From Aurantiacibacter sp. D1-12 (GTDB lineage: Bacteria; Pseudomonadota; Alphaproteobacteria; Sphingomonadales; Sphingomonadaceae): DNA of 64,000 nucleotides. Where the stretch lies: the NCBI RefSeq assembly GCF_028858515.1, contig NZ_JAPJZJ010000003.1, positions 433,001-497,000 on the forward strand. The letters run 5' to 3'. Made by a program: the position numbers and the translations under genes. The notes beneath the pieces were generated by a model. That model was not told the origin of the DNA. It saw nothing but the letters and a program-made list of their open reading frames with translations, and searched no databases. Below are positions 1 through 9,201 of the stretch, piece after piece; the stretch's first letter is position 1; every line of letters starts with the position of its first letter.

Positions 1-447
1 GTAATCGCGGGTGAAGGGCCCGAACGTGATGCGCTGCTGGCCGAGGCGGAGCGGCTGGGGCTGGAAGACCGCGTGCACCTGCCCGGTTTTGTGGCAGAAC
101 CTGCCAAGCTGATCGGCCTGTTCGATATGTTCGCGCTATCCAGCCAGTCTGAACAGTTTCCGATCTCTGTGGTGGAGGCGATGTCGGCCAGCTTGCCCGT
201 CGTTTCGCCGCGTGTGGGTGATGTCGGCTCCATGGTGGCGAGTGATAACGGCCCCTATCTTGTCGAGTCGGGCGATGAGCATGCTCTTGGCGAATCGCTC
301 GCCCGGCTGGCGGTTGATCCCGAGGCACGCAAACGGATCGGCAAGGCCAACCGCGACAAGGCGCGCGCCGAATTCGATGAAAACAGGATGATCGAGCGCT
401 ATCGCGGGCTCTACTGGGGCCTGATGCAGAAGTACCCGCAGCAATAA
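1..447 (+). CDS. Glycosyltransferase family 4-type protein, 3' part only
   Basis: The frame is open from base 1 to the TAA at 447, so only the last 148 codons are present. This is the C-terminal, nucleotide-sugar-binding lobe of a GT-B glycosyltransferase: an AGEGPERD turn at residues 3-10 of the fragment and the family's E-x7-E signature at E51/E59 (EQFPISVVE). Such enzymes move a sugar from an NDP-sugar to a lipid or glycan acceptor at the cytoplasmic face of the membrane. Donor and acceptor cannot be told from this part. The first ATG inside the window is only an internal methionine. Confidence 0.85.
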   Translation, partial: VIAGEGPERDALLAEAERLGLEDRVHLPGFVAEPAKLIGLFDMFALSSQSEQFPISVVEAMSASLPVVSPRVGDVGSMVASDNGPYLVESGDEHALGESLARLAVDPEARKRIGKANRDKARAEFDENRMIERYRGLYWGLMQKYPQQ

Positions 448-564
448 TTGTGCTTCATCGGCCATTCACTGCAGCGGGGACACGCTAGCATCTTGGATTG
501 AAAAGCGCCGCCCATCCGCTAGGGAGGGGCGCAACAATAGCAATCTGCAAGTTAGACTAGACAC

Positions 565-1359
565 GTGGCACGCACACCGACCGAAACCAACCTGCCTGAC
601 AAGGCCAAGCCCGAAACACGCAAGGACGCAGAGCAGGAAATGCTCATGCGCGAAGTGGACGAGGCTGTCCGTCAGGATGAAGTCACCGATTTTGCCAAGA
701 AGTACGGCTGGCCGGTGGGTATTGGCCTGACGATCGCGATGGCGATTTTTGGTGGCGTGCTGTTCTGGCAATCGCAGACCGAAGCGGCGCTTGAAGAACG
801 CTCTGAATCACTCGTGATGGCAATGGACGAGCTGGAAGCCGGCAATGTTGACATTGCCGATGGCGAGCTGGCGCAGCTTTCTGACGGGACCGATGGTGCC
901 GCTGCAGCCGCCGCTATGATGCGCGCTGGTATCGCCATCCAGCAGGACCGGATCGATGATGCGGTGGCCCTGTTCGATAGTGTCGCGAACAATACCGAGC
1001 TGCCCGCAGAGTATCGCGATATCGCCGCCATCCGGTCTGTAACCCTACAGTTTGACGATATGGAGCCGCAGGCGGTTATCGATCGTATCGGTCCGCTCGC
1101 GCAGCCGGACAACGCCTACTATGGCAGCGCCGGAGAACTGGTGGCACATGCCTATCTCGCGCTCGACCAGCGCGACCAGGCAGGACCGCTGCTGGTGGCC
1201 ATTTCACAGAATGAAGACGTGCCCGGCAGCATTCGCGGCCGTACACGTCAGCTCGCCGGCCTGCTTGGCTTCGACCCGATTGACGATGTCGATGCCGCAC
1301 TGGCGGAAATTACCGGTGAAGACGTGCCTTCCGAAGGCGAAGTCGAGCTGGTCGAGTAA
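565..1359 (+). CDS. YfgM-like membrane-anchored tetratricopeptide protein
   Basis: 264 residues from a GTG start. A charged cytoplasmic N-terminus (residues 1-48) is followed by one membrane segment (about 50-68) and a long helical, Ala-rich periplasmic domain resembling the TPR-like domain of YfgM. In enterobacteria YfgM is an inner-membrane protein that works with periplasmic chaperones and lies directly upstream of bamB, as here. The gap to bamB is 17 bp, so they are probably cotranscribed. ATG codons at 640 and 646 are alternative starts, but they would remove most of the charged N-terminus. The family call rests on topology and synteny more than on motifs. Confidence 0.7.
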   Translation: MARTPTETNLPDKAKPETRKDAEQEMLMREVDEAVRQDEVTDFAKKYGWPVGIGLTIAMAIFGGVLFWQSQTEAALEERSESLVMAMDELEAGNVDIADGELAQLSDGTDGAAAAAAMMRAGIAIQQDRIDDAVALFDSVANNTELPAEYRDIAAIRSVTLQFDDMEPQAVIDRIGPLAQPDNAYYGSAGELVAHAYLALDQRDQAGPLLVAISQNEDVPGSIRGRTRQLAGLLGFDPIDDVDAALAEITGEDVPSEGEVELVE

Positions 1360-1376
1360 GGATTTCAACTATTCCC

Positions 1377-2741
1377 ATGAGCACATTCGCAATGCGCAAG
1401 ACCGTTTCATTCCTTCGCCCTGCCGTGGTGGCGCTGTCTGCCGTGGCCCTTGCGAGCTGCAGCACGCTTGGCCTTGGCGGAGGTGGTGACGATCAGGACG
1501 AAACGCCGACGGTCGGCAATCGTGAGCCGATCCTGTCGCGCATCGCGACCGAGGTGGTTGCCGATCCCGCGCTGGCCAATGTGACGGTTGTAGTACCTCC
1601 GGCACAGACCAACGCGAGCTGGCCGCAGGCTGGTGGCAATGCCGCGAAGGTTGCAGGGCACGTAACGCTCTCGACAACGCCGAACCGCGTGTGGAGCGCG
1701 CAGATCGCTGGCACCACCAACACCCGCCGTCTCGCTTCGGCTCCGGTCGTTGCGGATGGAATGGTCTTCGTGGTGGATACGAGCGCAGTGGTACATGCGT
1801 TCGATGCCGATACCGGTGCCCGTCGCTGGCAGCACCGGATCGAAGTATCGGGCGATCTGGAAGACGCGACATTCGGCGGCGGCGCCGCTTACGATGGCGG
1901 ACGGGTCTATGCCACCAATGGCGTGGGCGATGTTGTGGCGCTGGACGCCGCGACAGGCGCGCAGGTCTGGCGTGTGAAGCCGGGCGGTCCGCTACGCGGC
2001 GCGCCTACGGTTGCGTTCAACAACGTCTTTGTGATGACGCAGGACAACCAGATTTTCGCGCTCGAAGCCGATGATGGCGACGTCAGCTGGCAGCGTGCGG
2101 CGGCGATTGGCCAGTCGGGCGTTTTCGGCGTTGCAGCGCCGGCTGCGGGGCAGGGCACCGTGATCGCAGGTTTCTCCAGTGGTGAGCTGGTTGCCTATCG
2201 TTACGAGAACGGGCGCGAGCTGTGGTCTGACGCACTTGCGCGGACCTCTATCTCGACGCAGGTGGGCACTCTGACCGATGTCGATGCCGATCCGATCATC
2301 GATCAGGGCCGCGTCTACGCGCTTGGCCAGGGTGGCCGCATGGCGGCTTACGAGCTGATCACCGGGCAGCGCATCTGGGAACTCACGCTGGCGGGTATTT
2401 CCGCGCCGACAATCGTGGGTGAATGGGTTTTCACGCTGACAGACGACGCGCGCATTCTTGCGATCCAGCGCAACACGGGTCGCATTCGCTGGATGACCCA
2501 GCTGGACCAGTGGCGCGATGCCGAAGATCGCACGGGGCCGATTTTCTGGACCGGTCCGGTGCTTGCGAACAACCGCCTGTGGATCGCCAGCTCGCGCGGT
2601 TACATCAAATCGGTCGACGTGATGACCGGCGCGGTCGCGGATCATTCGCGGCTGGATGACGGCGTTTCGCTGCCTCCGGTAGTAGCGAACAATACGATGT
2701 ACATCCTTGATGATAGCGGACGCATCACCGCTTTCCGCTAA
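1377..2741 (+). CDS. bamB: Outer membrane assembly lipoprotein BamB (PQQ-type beta-propeller)
   Basis: 454 residues. The signal peptide ends in a lipobox LASC with the lipidated Cys at 28. The rest is a series of PQQ-like blade repeats, seen as recurring AxDAxTGxxxW elements (for example near residues 140-150 and 185-200), giving the eight-bladed propeller of BamB. BamB is a lipoprotein of the BAM complex that helps fold outer-membrane beta-barrels. It sits directly behind the YfgM-like gene. No strong ribosome-binding site precedes ATG 1377. The in-frame ATG at 1392, which gives a more usual MRK signal-peptide start, is an equally good choice. Confidence 0.9.
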   Translation: MSTFAMRKTVSFLRPAVVALSAVALASCSTLGLGGGGDDQDETPTVGNREPILSRIATEVVADPALANVTVVVPPAQTNASWPQAGGNAAKVAGHVTLSTTPNRVWSAQIAGTTNTRRLASAPVVADGMVFVVDTSAVVHAFDADTGARRWQHRIEVSGDLEDATFGGGAAYDGGRVYATNGVGDVVALDAATGAQVWRVKPGGPLRGAPTVAFNNVFVMTQDNQIFALEADDGDVSWQRAAAIGQSGVFGVAAPAAGQGTVIAGFSSGELVAYRYENGRELWSDALARTSISTQVGTLTDVDADPIIDQGRVYALGQGGRMAAYELITGQRIWELTLAGISAPTIVGEWVFTLTDDARILAIQRNTGRIRWMTQLDQWRDAEDRTGPIFWTGPVLANNRLWIASSRGYIKSVDVMTGAVADHSRLDDGVSLPPVVANNTMYILDDSGRITAFR

Positions 2742-2838
2742 GTCACTATAAACGAACGAATTTACCTTTTGGGCGCTGCCCGTGTCTTGGCGGGACAGCG
2801 GCGAAAGGCGTTACCCTGCCTTTAACCCTTGTGCGGTA

Positions 2839-4221
2839 ATGGCAACGCCTATGAGCGAACGCGAATCTGCACAGTCGCAAACACCGGCACAGCTGCCGAA
2901 AAGCGACGTATCTCCGTGGGTGGGCCTTGTCGGCCTTCTCACCCTGCTGGCCTACATCCTGTTCGCGCGCAGTTTTCCGGAGATTTCCGCAGCGCTCGGT
3001 TATCCCAACGATCTTGGCCGCCTGTCCGGCCCGTACTCCGCTCTGTTGGCGATGGTGCTGACGGGCGGGGTGATGGCCGCCTATTCGGTCTTCGTCGAGA
3101 AAGTACATCGCAATCCGACGACCGGGATAGACTGGGACAACCGTCGCGCGGTTGGTGACATTGTCGACATTTCGATCACCAAACTCGCCGGCCTGTGGGC
3201 CACGTGGTTTATCATCGGTGGGCTCTATTGCCTTGGTCGCTGGTACTGGGACGGCCAGTATCTCTTTGCCATGCAGGTGCTTGGCGCGGCGATTGTTCCG
3301 CTGGTGGTACTGAGCGTGCCCTACGTCCTGTGGATCGACCGCGTGCTCGTCAATCCGCGCGATCATGCCTGGCACTTCGGGGCTATGCTCGTAGGGCGCG
3401 AGGCCTACGATATGGAGCAGGTAAAGAAGCACTGGCGCAGCTGGATCATCAAGGGTTTCTTCAGCGCCTTCATGATCTCCATCCTGCCCATCGGTTTCGC
3501 CACCGTGGTGGACACGCAGACGCAGGAGATCTGGAACAATCCGGTGCTACTGGGTGTGTTCCTCTTCGAAATACTGTTCGTGATCGACGTGCAGATCGGC
3601 ACGGTCGGATACCTGCTCACCATGCGTCCGCTCGATGCACATATCCGTAGCGGCAACCCCTTCCTCGCCGGATGGATCGCGGCCTTTTTCTGCTATCCGC
3701 CGCTCGCCTGGGGCGTGCTTGGCAATATCATCAATTACGAAGTGAATACCGCAGACTGGGCATACTGGCTGGCGGACTATCCCGCACTGCTATGGCTCTG
3801 GGCCGGCTGGCTGGTCTTCCTTACCGGCGTCTATGCCTGGGCGACGGTCGCCTTTGGCATCCGCTTCTCCAACCTCACCTATCGCGGTGTGCTGACCAAC
3901 GGTCCGTATCGTTACACGCGCCATCCGGCCTATGTGTCGAAGAACCTGTTCTGGTGGTGCGCGACGATGCCGTTCCTTGTCACCAGCGATTCACTGACCG
4001 ATGCGATCCGCAACACCGCTTTCATCATGATTGTGAGCGCCATCTACTACTGGCGCGCGCGCACTGAAGAGGCGCACCTGCTCGCCGAGGATCCGAAGTA
4101 CCGCGAGTACTACGACTGGATGCAGGAAAACGGCGTGATCACCTCGCGCCTTGCCAAGGCGCTGCACTGGGCGAACCCGCGTAAGGGTCAGGGCCGGATG
4201 GAGCCGCAACCCGCCGAGTAA
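2839..4221 (+). CDS. Multi-pass membrane methyltransferase of the isoprenylcysteine carboxyl methyltransferase / PEMT type
   Basis: 460 residues from ATG 2839 (ATG 2851 is also possible). After a short Gln/Pro-rich N-terminus there are about eight or nine hydrophobic segments. The C-terminal third holds the ICMT/PEMT methyltransferase signature: GPYRYTRHPAYVSKNLFWW, then an E-E pair in ARTEEAHLLAEDPKYREYYDWM. In this superfamily those residues bind S-adenosylmethionine at the membrane surface. The long N-terminal membrane part exceeds that of minimal ICMT proteins (about 150-200 residues). The substrate (lipid, quinone or prenyl-Cys) is unknown. It is followed at once by ubiA on the opposite strand. 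Confidence 0.7.
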   Translation: MATPMSERESAQSQTPAQLPKSDVSPWVGLVGLLTLLAYILFARSFPEISAALGYPNDLGRLSGPYSALLAMVLTGGVMAAYSVFVEKVHRNPTTGIDWDNRRAVGDIVDISITKLAGLWATWFIIGGLYCLGRWYWDGQYLFAMQVLGAAIVPLVVLSVPYVLWIDRVLVNPRDHAWHFGAMLVGREAYDMEQVKKHWRSWIIKGFFSAFMISILPIGFATVVDTQTQEIWNNPVLLGVFLFEILFVIDVQIGTVGYLLTMRPLDAHIRSGNPFLAGWIAAFFCYPPLAWGVLGNIINYEVNTADWAYWLADYPALLWLWAGWLVFLTGVYAWATVAFGIRFSNLTYRGVLTNGPYRYTRHPAYVSKNLFWWCATMPFLVTSDSLTDAIRNTAFIMIVSAIYYWRARTEEAHLLAEDPKYREYYDWMQENGVITSRLAKALHWANPRKGQGRMEPQPAE

Positions 4222-5133
4222 TTACAATCCTGCATTTCCGACAACGAAACAGGCCGCGGCCATCAGCGCGCCCGCCATGCGGTTCGAACGGAAGCGGTCG
4301 AGCGGATTGTCCGGACCGGACGTTTCCAGCGTCACCACCTGCCAGATCAGGTGCAAGGCCATCGGCATCAGCGCCAGCAGCGCGATCGCGTCACTACGCA
4401 GCAGCCAGAAGGCAAGCGCCCAGAGACCAAGTGCGAGCGCGTAGAACAGTCCCACACCGCTCTTCACCCGCCCGCCTAGCCGCAGGGCCGAGCTCTTGAT
4501 GCCCACCAGTGCGTCATCCTCGCGGTCCTGCAGCGCGTAAATTGTATCGTATCCGATTGTCCAGAATACCGCGCCCGCATAGAGCGCGAACATAACGGCG
4601 AGATTGTCGTCGCGTAGCGCCATCCATCCTACCAGCGCCCCCCAGTTGAAGACGAGCCCCAGCCACGCCTGCGGCCACCAGGTGATGCGCTTCATGAAAG
4701 GATAGGCGGCGACCATTGCGAGGCTGCCAAGTGCTACCAGTTGCGCTTGCCATGCGAGTTGCAGCAGCACCACCAGCCCGACAAGGCACAGGCTCACCAG
4801 CCACACCCACGCGGAGCGCTTGCTCACCCGGCCGCTGGCAATCGGGCGAAGCGCAGTTCGCTCGACCTTCTTGTCCAGATCGGCATCGACGATATCGTTG
4901 TAGACGCAGCCTGCCGCGCGCATCGCAATCGCGCCGAGTAGCAGCCACGCGAGCAATGCCCACTGGAAACCAGCTCCCGTCAGCCACACGCCCCACACGC
5001 ACGGCCAGAACAGCAACCACCAGCCGATGGGTCGATCAAACCGCCCGAGCAAAGCGTAGTCGCGAAACGGTTGCGGCAGCCGCTCGGCGAGCGATTTGTG
5101 CTGGCTGTCGGGGGTAATGGTTTCGGCGGTCAT
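4222..5133 (-). CDS. ubiA: 4-hydroxybenzoate polyprenyltransferase
   Basis: 303 residues, about eight or nine membrane helices. It carries both Asp-rich motifs of UbiA prenyltransferases: NDIVDADLDKKVERT at 79-93 and YDTIYALQDREDD at 195-207, which bind the Mg-diphosphate of the polyprenyl donor. The enzyme attaches the polyprenyl tail to 4-hydroxybenzoate in ubiquinone synthesis. ATG 5133 overlaps the stop of the upstream small membrane protein by 4 bp, so the two are translationally coupled. The 3' end abuts the stop of the convergent methyltransferase gene with no gap. Confidence 0.95.
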   Translation of the reverse strand: MTAETITPDSQHKSLAERLPQPFRDYALLGRFDRPIGWWLLFWPCVWGVWLTGAGFQWALLAWLLLGAIAMRAAGCVYNDIVDADLDKKVERTALRPIASGRVSKRSAWVWLVSLCLVGLVVLLQLAWQAQLVALGSLAMVAAYPFMKRITWWPQAWLGLVFNWGALVGWMALRDDNLAVMFALYAGAVFWTIGYDTIYALQDREDDALVGIKSSALRLGGRVKSGVGLFYALALGLWALAFWLLRSDAIALLALMPMALHLIWQVVTLETSGPDNPLDRFRSNRMAGALMAAACFVVGNAGL

Positions 5134-5501
5134 TCGGGGGCCCTACGGTAGCCATGCCAACAGAGCGCGAGCATGATGAGATTGCCGACAAAGTCGATGA
5201 ACATGACCTCGTTCAGGACAGGCTCGACGAAATAGAACCAGTAGTTGAAAATGAAGAACGGAAGCAGGGCCAAGCCGTAAGCTGCGAACGTGCGCCGGGT
5301 GAATTTCGCGGTGAAGGCAACGAGCGCAAACAGGCAGGCCTGCGCACCGAAACAGCCCATCAAGAGACGCGGAAGCAGGTCGTTGCTGTGGTATTCCGGC
5401 GTAACGCCCAGGTCGATGACCGATTGCGGGAAGATCAGTGCCCATCCGCCCAGCACGGCGAAGACGGCTCCGATCAGATACTGTGTTGTTCGCGCCGACA
5501 T
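5130..5501 (-). CDS. Small four-helix membrane protein of unknown function, coupled to ubiA
   Basis: 123 residues, almost entirely hydrophobic, with about four membrane segments (roughly 7-26, 45-63, 72-91, 98-117). No conserved catalytic motif is seen and I do not recognise the family. An AGGAGG-like site lies 8 bp before the ATG (AAGGAGGACAGCG). Its stop codon overlaps the ubiA start (ATGA), which suggests a link to quinone synthesis or simply a shared transcript. Confidence 0.75.
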   Translation of the reverse strand: MSARTTQYLIGAVFAVLGGWALIFPQSVIDLGVTPEYHSNDLLPRLLMGCFGAQACLFALVAFTAKFTRRTFAAYGLALLPFFIFNYWFYFVEPVLNEVMFIDFVGNLIMLALCWHGYRRAPE

Positions 5502-5554
5502 CGCTGTCCTCCTTGGGCTTGCCTGTTAGCCGCACTTGGCCCTAGTGCCTAGCC

Positions 5555-6301
5555 ATGCCCGCTACTCCTGCTTGGCCCCCACGATCCGCTCCGCGCCTGT
5601 TTGTCAGCGATCCCGTGTCCGAGGGCGTGCCCATCACGTTGGACGCGGAACAGGCGCATTATCTCAGCCGCGTGATGCGTGTGGGGGAGGGCGATGCAGT
5701 GATCGTCTGCGACAACATGACGGGCGAGTGGGCGACGCGCGTTACCGTGGCGGGCAAGCGCAATGTAATGCTGGAGCCGGTCGAGAAGCTGCGTGATCGC
5801 GAGGAGGTGCCTGACCTGTGGCTGTGCCCCGCATTGCTCAAGAAGGACCGCTTTGATCTGGTGCTGGAGAAGGCGACCGAGCTGGGCGTCGCGAGAATTT
5901 GCCCGGTGGTGACGCGCCGCTGCGTGGCAGACAAGCTCAACCATGACCGTGTAAGCCGGATCGTGACCGAGGCGGCGGAGCAATGCGCGCGCACGGCGCT
6001 TCCTGGTGTCGAGGAGCCGGTGAAGATCGAGGCGTTCCTGAAAGCCCTCCCCGCTGATCGCGCTCTTTTCTTCGCTGACGAACTTGGTGGCGAGCCTGCT
6101 GCTGAAGTCTTCAAGACGCGCGGAACGCCCGCAGCCATCCTGATCGGTCCCGAAGGCGGCTTCGACGATGCGGAGCGCGAAGCGATCCGCGCGCACCCCC
6201 GGGCGAAACCCATCACGCTCGGCCCGCGAATACTTCGGGGAGAGACCGCGGCCCTTGCTGCTGTCTCGCTTTGGATGGGGACCATGGGCGATTGGCAGTA
6301 G
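5555..6301 (+). CDS. rsmE: 16S rRNA m3U1498 methyltransferase
   Basis: 248 residues with the layout of RsmE: an N-terminal PUA-like RNA-binding part (to about 75) and a C-terminal SPOUT (trefoil-knot) methyltransferase. Knot motifs are IGPEGGFDDAE at 197-207 and LGPRILRGETAA at 222-233, which form the S-adenosylmethionine pocket. It methylates U1498 in helix 44 of 16S rRNA. The neighbour gshA follows 87 bp downstream, as is common in alphaproteobacteria. No clear ribosome-binding site was seen, so the start could be a few codons further in. Confidence 0.93.
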   Translation: MPATPAWPPRSAPRLFVSDPVSEGVPITLDAEQAHYLSRVMRVGEGDAVIVCDNMTGEWATRVTVAGKRNVMLEPVEKLRDREEVPDLWLCPALLKKDRFDLVLEKATELGVARICPVVTRRCVADKLNHDRVSRIVTEAAEQCARTALPGVEEPVKIEAFLKALPADRALFFADELGGEPAAEVFKTRGTPAAILIGPEGGFDDAEREAIRAHPRAKPITLGPRILRGETAALAAVSLWMGTMGDWQ

Positions 6302-6388
6302 GCCAAGTGCAGGCGGGGTAAGCAAAATATTGCGTGGCGAATTGCGACCTATCCGCTAAGGCGCCAATCGCAAGCACGAGGAGAGCCG

Positions 6389-7774
6389 ATGAGCACGCGC
6401 AAGGCATCTGACAGCAATGAACCGCGCATTGAAAGTCGTGACCAGCTGGTCGCACCTATGCAGGCGGGAGAGAAGCCCAAGAGCCGGTTCCGCATCGGCA
6501 CCGAGCATGAGAAACTAGTCTACAAGACCGACGACCACCGTGCGCCGAGATATGACGAGCAGGGCGGCATCCGCGATCTCCTTCTGTCCATGCGCGAATT
6601 CGGATGGGAGCCTGTTGAAGAGGCAGGGCCAAGCGGCAAGGTGGATGTTATTGCCATGTCGGGCGATGATGGCACCATCAGCCTCGAACCTGCCGGTCAG
6701 CTCGAATTGTCGGGCGCGCCACTCGAAGCGCTGCACCAGACCTGCGCCGAAACCGGTCGTCACCTGACACAGGTCAAAAGCGTGAGCGATGAATTCGGCG
6801 TCGGTTTCCTCGGCCTCGGCATGTGGCCGGACAAGACGCGCGAAGAGCTGCCGATGATGCCCAAGCAGCGCTATCAGATCATGCGCAAGCATATGCCGAC
6901 GGTCGGAAACCTCGGTTTGGACATGATGCTGCGCACGTGTACCATTCAGGTTAATTTGGACTATAGTTCAGAGGCGGATATGGCAAAAAAATTCCGCACG
7001 GGACTTGCGCTGCAGCCGCTTGCCACTGCGCTTTTCGCCAATTCTCCGTTTACGGAGGGCAAGCCCAACGGCTTCCTCTCCTATCGCAGCCATATCTGGT
7101 CGGACACCGATCCGCACCGCACCGGCATGCTGCCCTTCGTGTTTGAAGACGGCTTCGGGTACGAACGCTATGTCGACTACATGCTCGATGTGCCGATGTA
7201 TTTCGTCTTCCGCGATGGCAAGTATCTCGACGCAGCCGGGCTCAGCTTCCGCGACTTCCTCAAGGGCGAACTCCCCATCTTGCCGGGCGAGTTGCCGACG
7301 GAAAGCGACTGGTGGGATCACCTTTCAACCGCCTTCCCTGAAGTACGCCTCAAAAGCTTCCTCGAAATGCGCGGGGCTGATGGCGGTCCGTGGAACCGCA
7401 TCTGCGCGCTGCCCGCTTTGTGGGTTGGTCTGCTGTACGATGATACTGCGCTCGATGCCGCGTGGGATCTGGTCAAGGATTGGTCGATGGAAGAGCGAGA
7501 GGCGCTTCGCAATGCCGTGCCTGCGCAGGCGCTTGGCGCGCCCATTCCCGGCGGCGGTACCTTGCGCGATCTGGCGGGCGACGTGCTCGACATCGCCCAC
7601 GCCGGCCTTGTCGCGCGCGGCCGCCTCAACTCGATGGGCGACAATGAAACCGGCTTCCTCGGACCGCTGCGGCAGATTGTCGAAAGCGGAAAAGTCCCCG
7701 CCGAAGTCCTGCTCGACAAGTACCATGGCGAGTGGGGCGGGGACATCAAGCGGATCTACGAAGAGAGCTTCTGA
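6389..7774 (+). CDS. gshA: Glutamate-cysteine ligase, plant/alphaproteobacterial type
   Basis: 461 residues, the usual length for the plant-type enzyme. The ATP/glutamate-binding entry FRIGTEHEKLVY lies near residues 33-44, and the family-specific FLGLGMWPDKTREELPMMPKQRY segment near 136-158 is present. It joins glutamate and cysteine in the first step of glutathione synthesis in the cytosol. A good ribosome-binding site (GAGGAGAG) sits 5-6 bp before ATG 6389. The window also holds two glutathione-transferase genes (58509, 62225), which fits a glutathione-using cell. Confidence 0.93.
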   Translation: MSTRKASDSNEPRIESRDQLVAPMQAGEKPKSRFRIGTEHEKLVYKTDDHRAPRYDEQGGIRDLLLSMREFGWEPVEEAGPSGKVDVIAMSGDDGTISLEPAGQLELSGAPLEALHQTCAETGRHLTQVKSVSDEFGVGFLGLGMWPDKTREELPMMPKQRYQIMRKHMPTVGNLGLDMMLRTCTIQVNLDYSSEADMAKKFRTGLALQPLATALFANSPFTEGKPNGFLSYRSHIWSDTDPHRTGMLPFVFEDGFGYERYVDYMLDVPMYFVFRDGKYLDAAGLSFRDFLKGELPILPGELPTESDWWDHLSTAFPEVRLKSFLEMRGADGGPWNRICALPALWVGLLYDDTALDAAWDLVKDWSMEEREALRNAVPAQALGAPIPGGGTLRDLAGDVLDIAHAGLVARGRLNSMGDNETGFLGPLRQIVESGKVPAEVLLDKYHGEWGGDIKRIYEESF

Positions 7775-7856
7775 GGATACTCATTTCGTCACCCAAACGT
7801 GGCAAATGTCGCGCCCGCGTAGTCAATTGTCGCAATTTGTATCAGATTGATAAGGC

Positions 7857-7879
7857 AACAAAATTTGACAGATTTTGTT
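7857..7879. promoter_or_regulatory. Operator-like inverted repeat upstream of the peroxidase gene
   Basis: Perfect 8-bp arms AACAAAAT and ATTTTGTT separated by 7 bp (TTGACAG). The spacer contains a -35-like TTGACA. It lies 53-75 bp before the ATG at 7932, in an AT-rich stretch of otherwise GC-rich DNA. This is the expected place and form of a dimer-binding operator. The regulator is unknown and no good -10 was found at the right distance. Confidence 0.45.
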
Positions 7880-7931
7880 CAGGTTTGTCGCACAAGAGTC
7901 ACTTCCAAGGAAATCTTTAGGGAGTGAATTG

Positions 7932-9161
7932 ATGGCACCGGGATTTGGTACGAAGGCATTCCTGAGCACTGCCGCGGTCTTGACATTGGGAGCATGCGGT
8001 GGGGGTGAGAGCGGCACCACTCCAACAGGCGTGACAATGACTGTAACGCCAACCCCTACTCCTACCCCAACGCCAACTTCCCCGAGTACTGCCGAACTCA
8101 ACGCGATTGTGCAGGCAACGCTGACGGTCGATCTCGAGAACCTCGACAACTATGCAGCGCCCACACTGCCCGCCTATTATGACCAGGCTGTCGACGTGAT
8201 CGACAACACCCCGGGCAATGATCCGGTTAACGATGCTGTCGCCACTGTGGGACGCGTGCTGTTCTATGACGTCGCGCTGAGTGTGAATGACACCACGAGT
8301 TGTGCGAGCTGCCACCAACAGGGCTTCGGCTTCGATGATGACGGGCAATTCAGCGAGGGATTCGCCGGTGGCGAATTCACTGACGCTCACGCCATGCGCA
8401 TTGGCAATATCCGCTACTATGAGCCCGGAGAGATGTTCTGGGATCGGCGCGCTGCCACGGTGGAGGATCAAGCCACACAGCCGATCCTCAACCCCATAGA
8501 GATGGGGTGGGAAAACAATGGTGGCCTGACCTCACTCGTCACAAAGCTGGAAGGGTTAGACTATTACGCGGCCTTGTTCCGCTTTGCGTTTGGAGATGAA
8601 GAAATCACCGTGGCGCGCATCGAGCGGTCACTCGCGCATTTCCAGCGCGCCATTATCTCATCCGATAGCCGTTGGGATCGCGCCTACGCGCAGGTGTTCG
8701 GCCCGGGCGCACCCAATCGCGCGCTTGATCAGGCGCTGCCGGGTTTCTCGGCTTCGGAGAACCGCGGGCGGCAACTGTTCATGGACGGGCCGGGGCAGGG
8801 CGGCGCTGGATGTGCAGCATGCCATCGTCCGCCAACCTTCGCGCTTGCGGCCAATAGCCGGAGCAATGGGCTCGATGCGGGTGAGACGATTGTGTTCAAG
8901 TCGCCATCACTCAAAAATGTCGGTAGCTCGCGGTTCTTCATGCACGATGGACGCTTCGACAGTCTGCTAGAGGTGATCGAGCACTATGACGCAGGAGTGC
9001 AGGACGGGCCGGCGCTCGACAACCGTTTGCGTACGCCGGGTGGCCAGCCCCGCCGTCTCAACCTGTCAGCTAGCGACCGGCAAGCCCTGGTTGATTTCCT
9101 GCTGACGCTTGATGATGAGACGCTCGCTGCCGACAGCCGGTTTGCCAGTCCGTTTCGATGA
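7932..9161 (+). CDS. Diheme cytochrome c peroxidase / MauG-family lipoprotein
   Basis: 409 residues from ATG 7932, which has an AGGGAG site 7 bp upstream. A lipobox (LGAC, Cys22) is followed by a Thr-Pro repeat linker (about 40-50) and the catalytic part. Two CxxCH heme-binding sites are present: CASCH at 124-128 and CAACH at 294-298. This is the layout of bacterial diheme peroxidases, which reduce hydrogen peroxide in the periplasm with electrons from small cytochromes. MauG-like proteins with the same two hemes instead modify protein substrates, so the exact reaction is open. The Thr-Pro linker probably spaces the enzyme from its lipid anchor. Confidence 0.85.
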   Translation: MAPGFGTKAFLSTAAVLTLGACGGGESGTTPTGVTMTVTPTPTPTPTPTSPSTAELNAIVQATLTVDLENLDNYAAPTLPAYYDQAVDVIDNTPGNDPVNDAVATVGRVLFYDVALSVNDTTSCASCHQQGFGFDDDGQFSEGFAGGEFTDAHAMRIGNIRYYEPGEMFWDRRAATVEDQATQPILNPIEMGWENNGGLTSLVTKLEGLDYYAALFRFAFGDEEITVARIERSLAHFQRAIISSDSRWDRAYAQVFGPGAPNRALDQALPGFSASENRGRQLFMDGPGQGGAGCAACHRPPTFALAANSRSNGLDAGETIVFKSPSLKNVGSSRFFMHDGRFDSLLEVIEHYDAGVQDGPALDNRLRTPGGQPRRLNLSASDRQALVDFLLTLDDETLAADSRFASPFR

Positions 9162-9201
9162 GAGATCGCGATGAACGAACAGTGGTTCGCGCAGGATAAT
9201 C

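Noticed and set aside
8040-8090. ACCCC/ACTCC-type short tandem repeat
   Set aside because: It encodes the Thr-Pro linker of the peroxidase and is explained by the protein; no sign of phase variation, since the unit is a whole number of codons.
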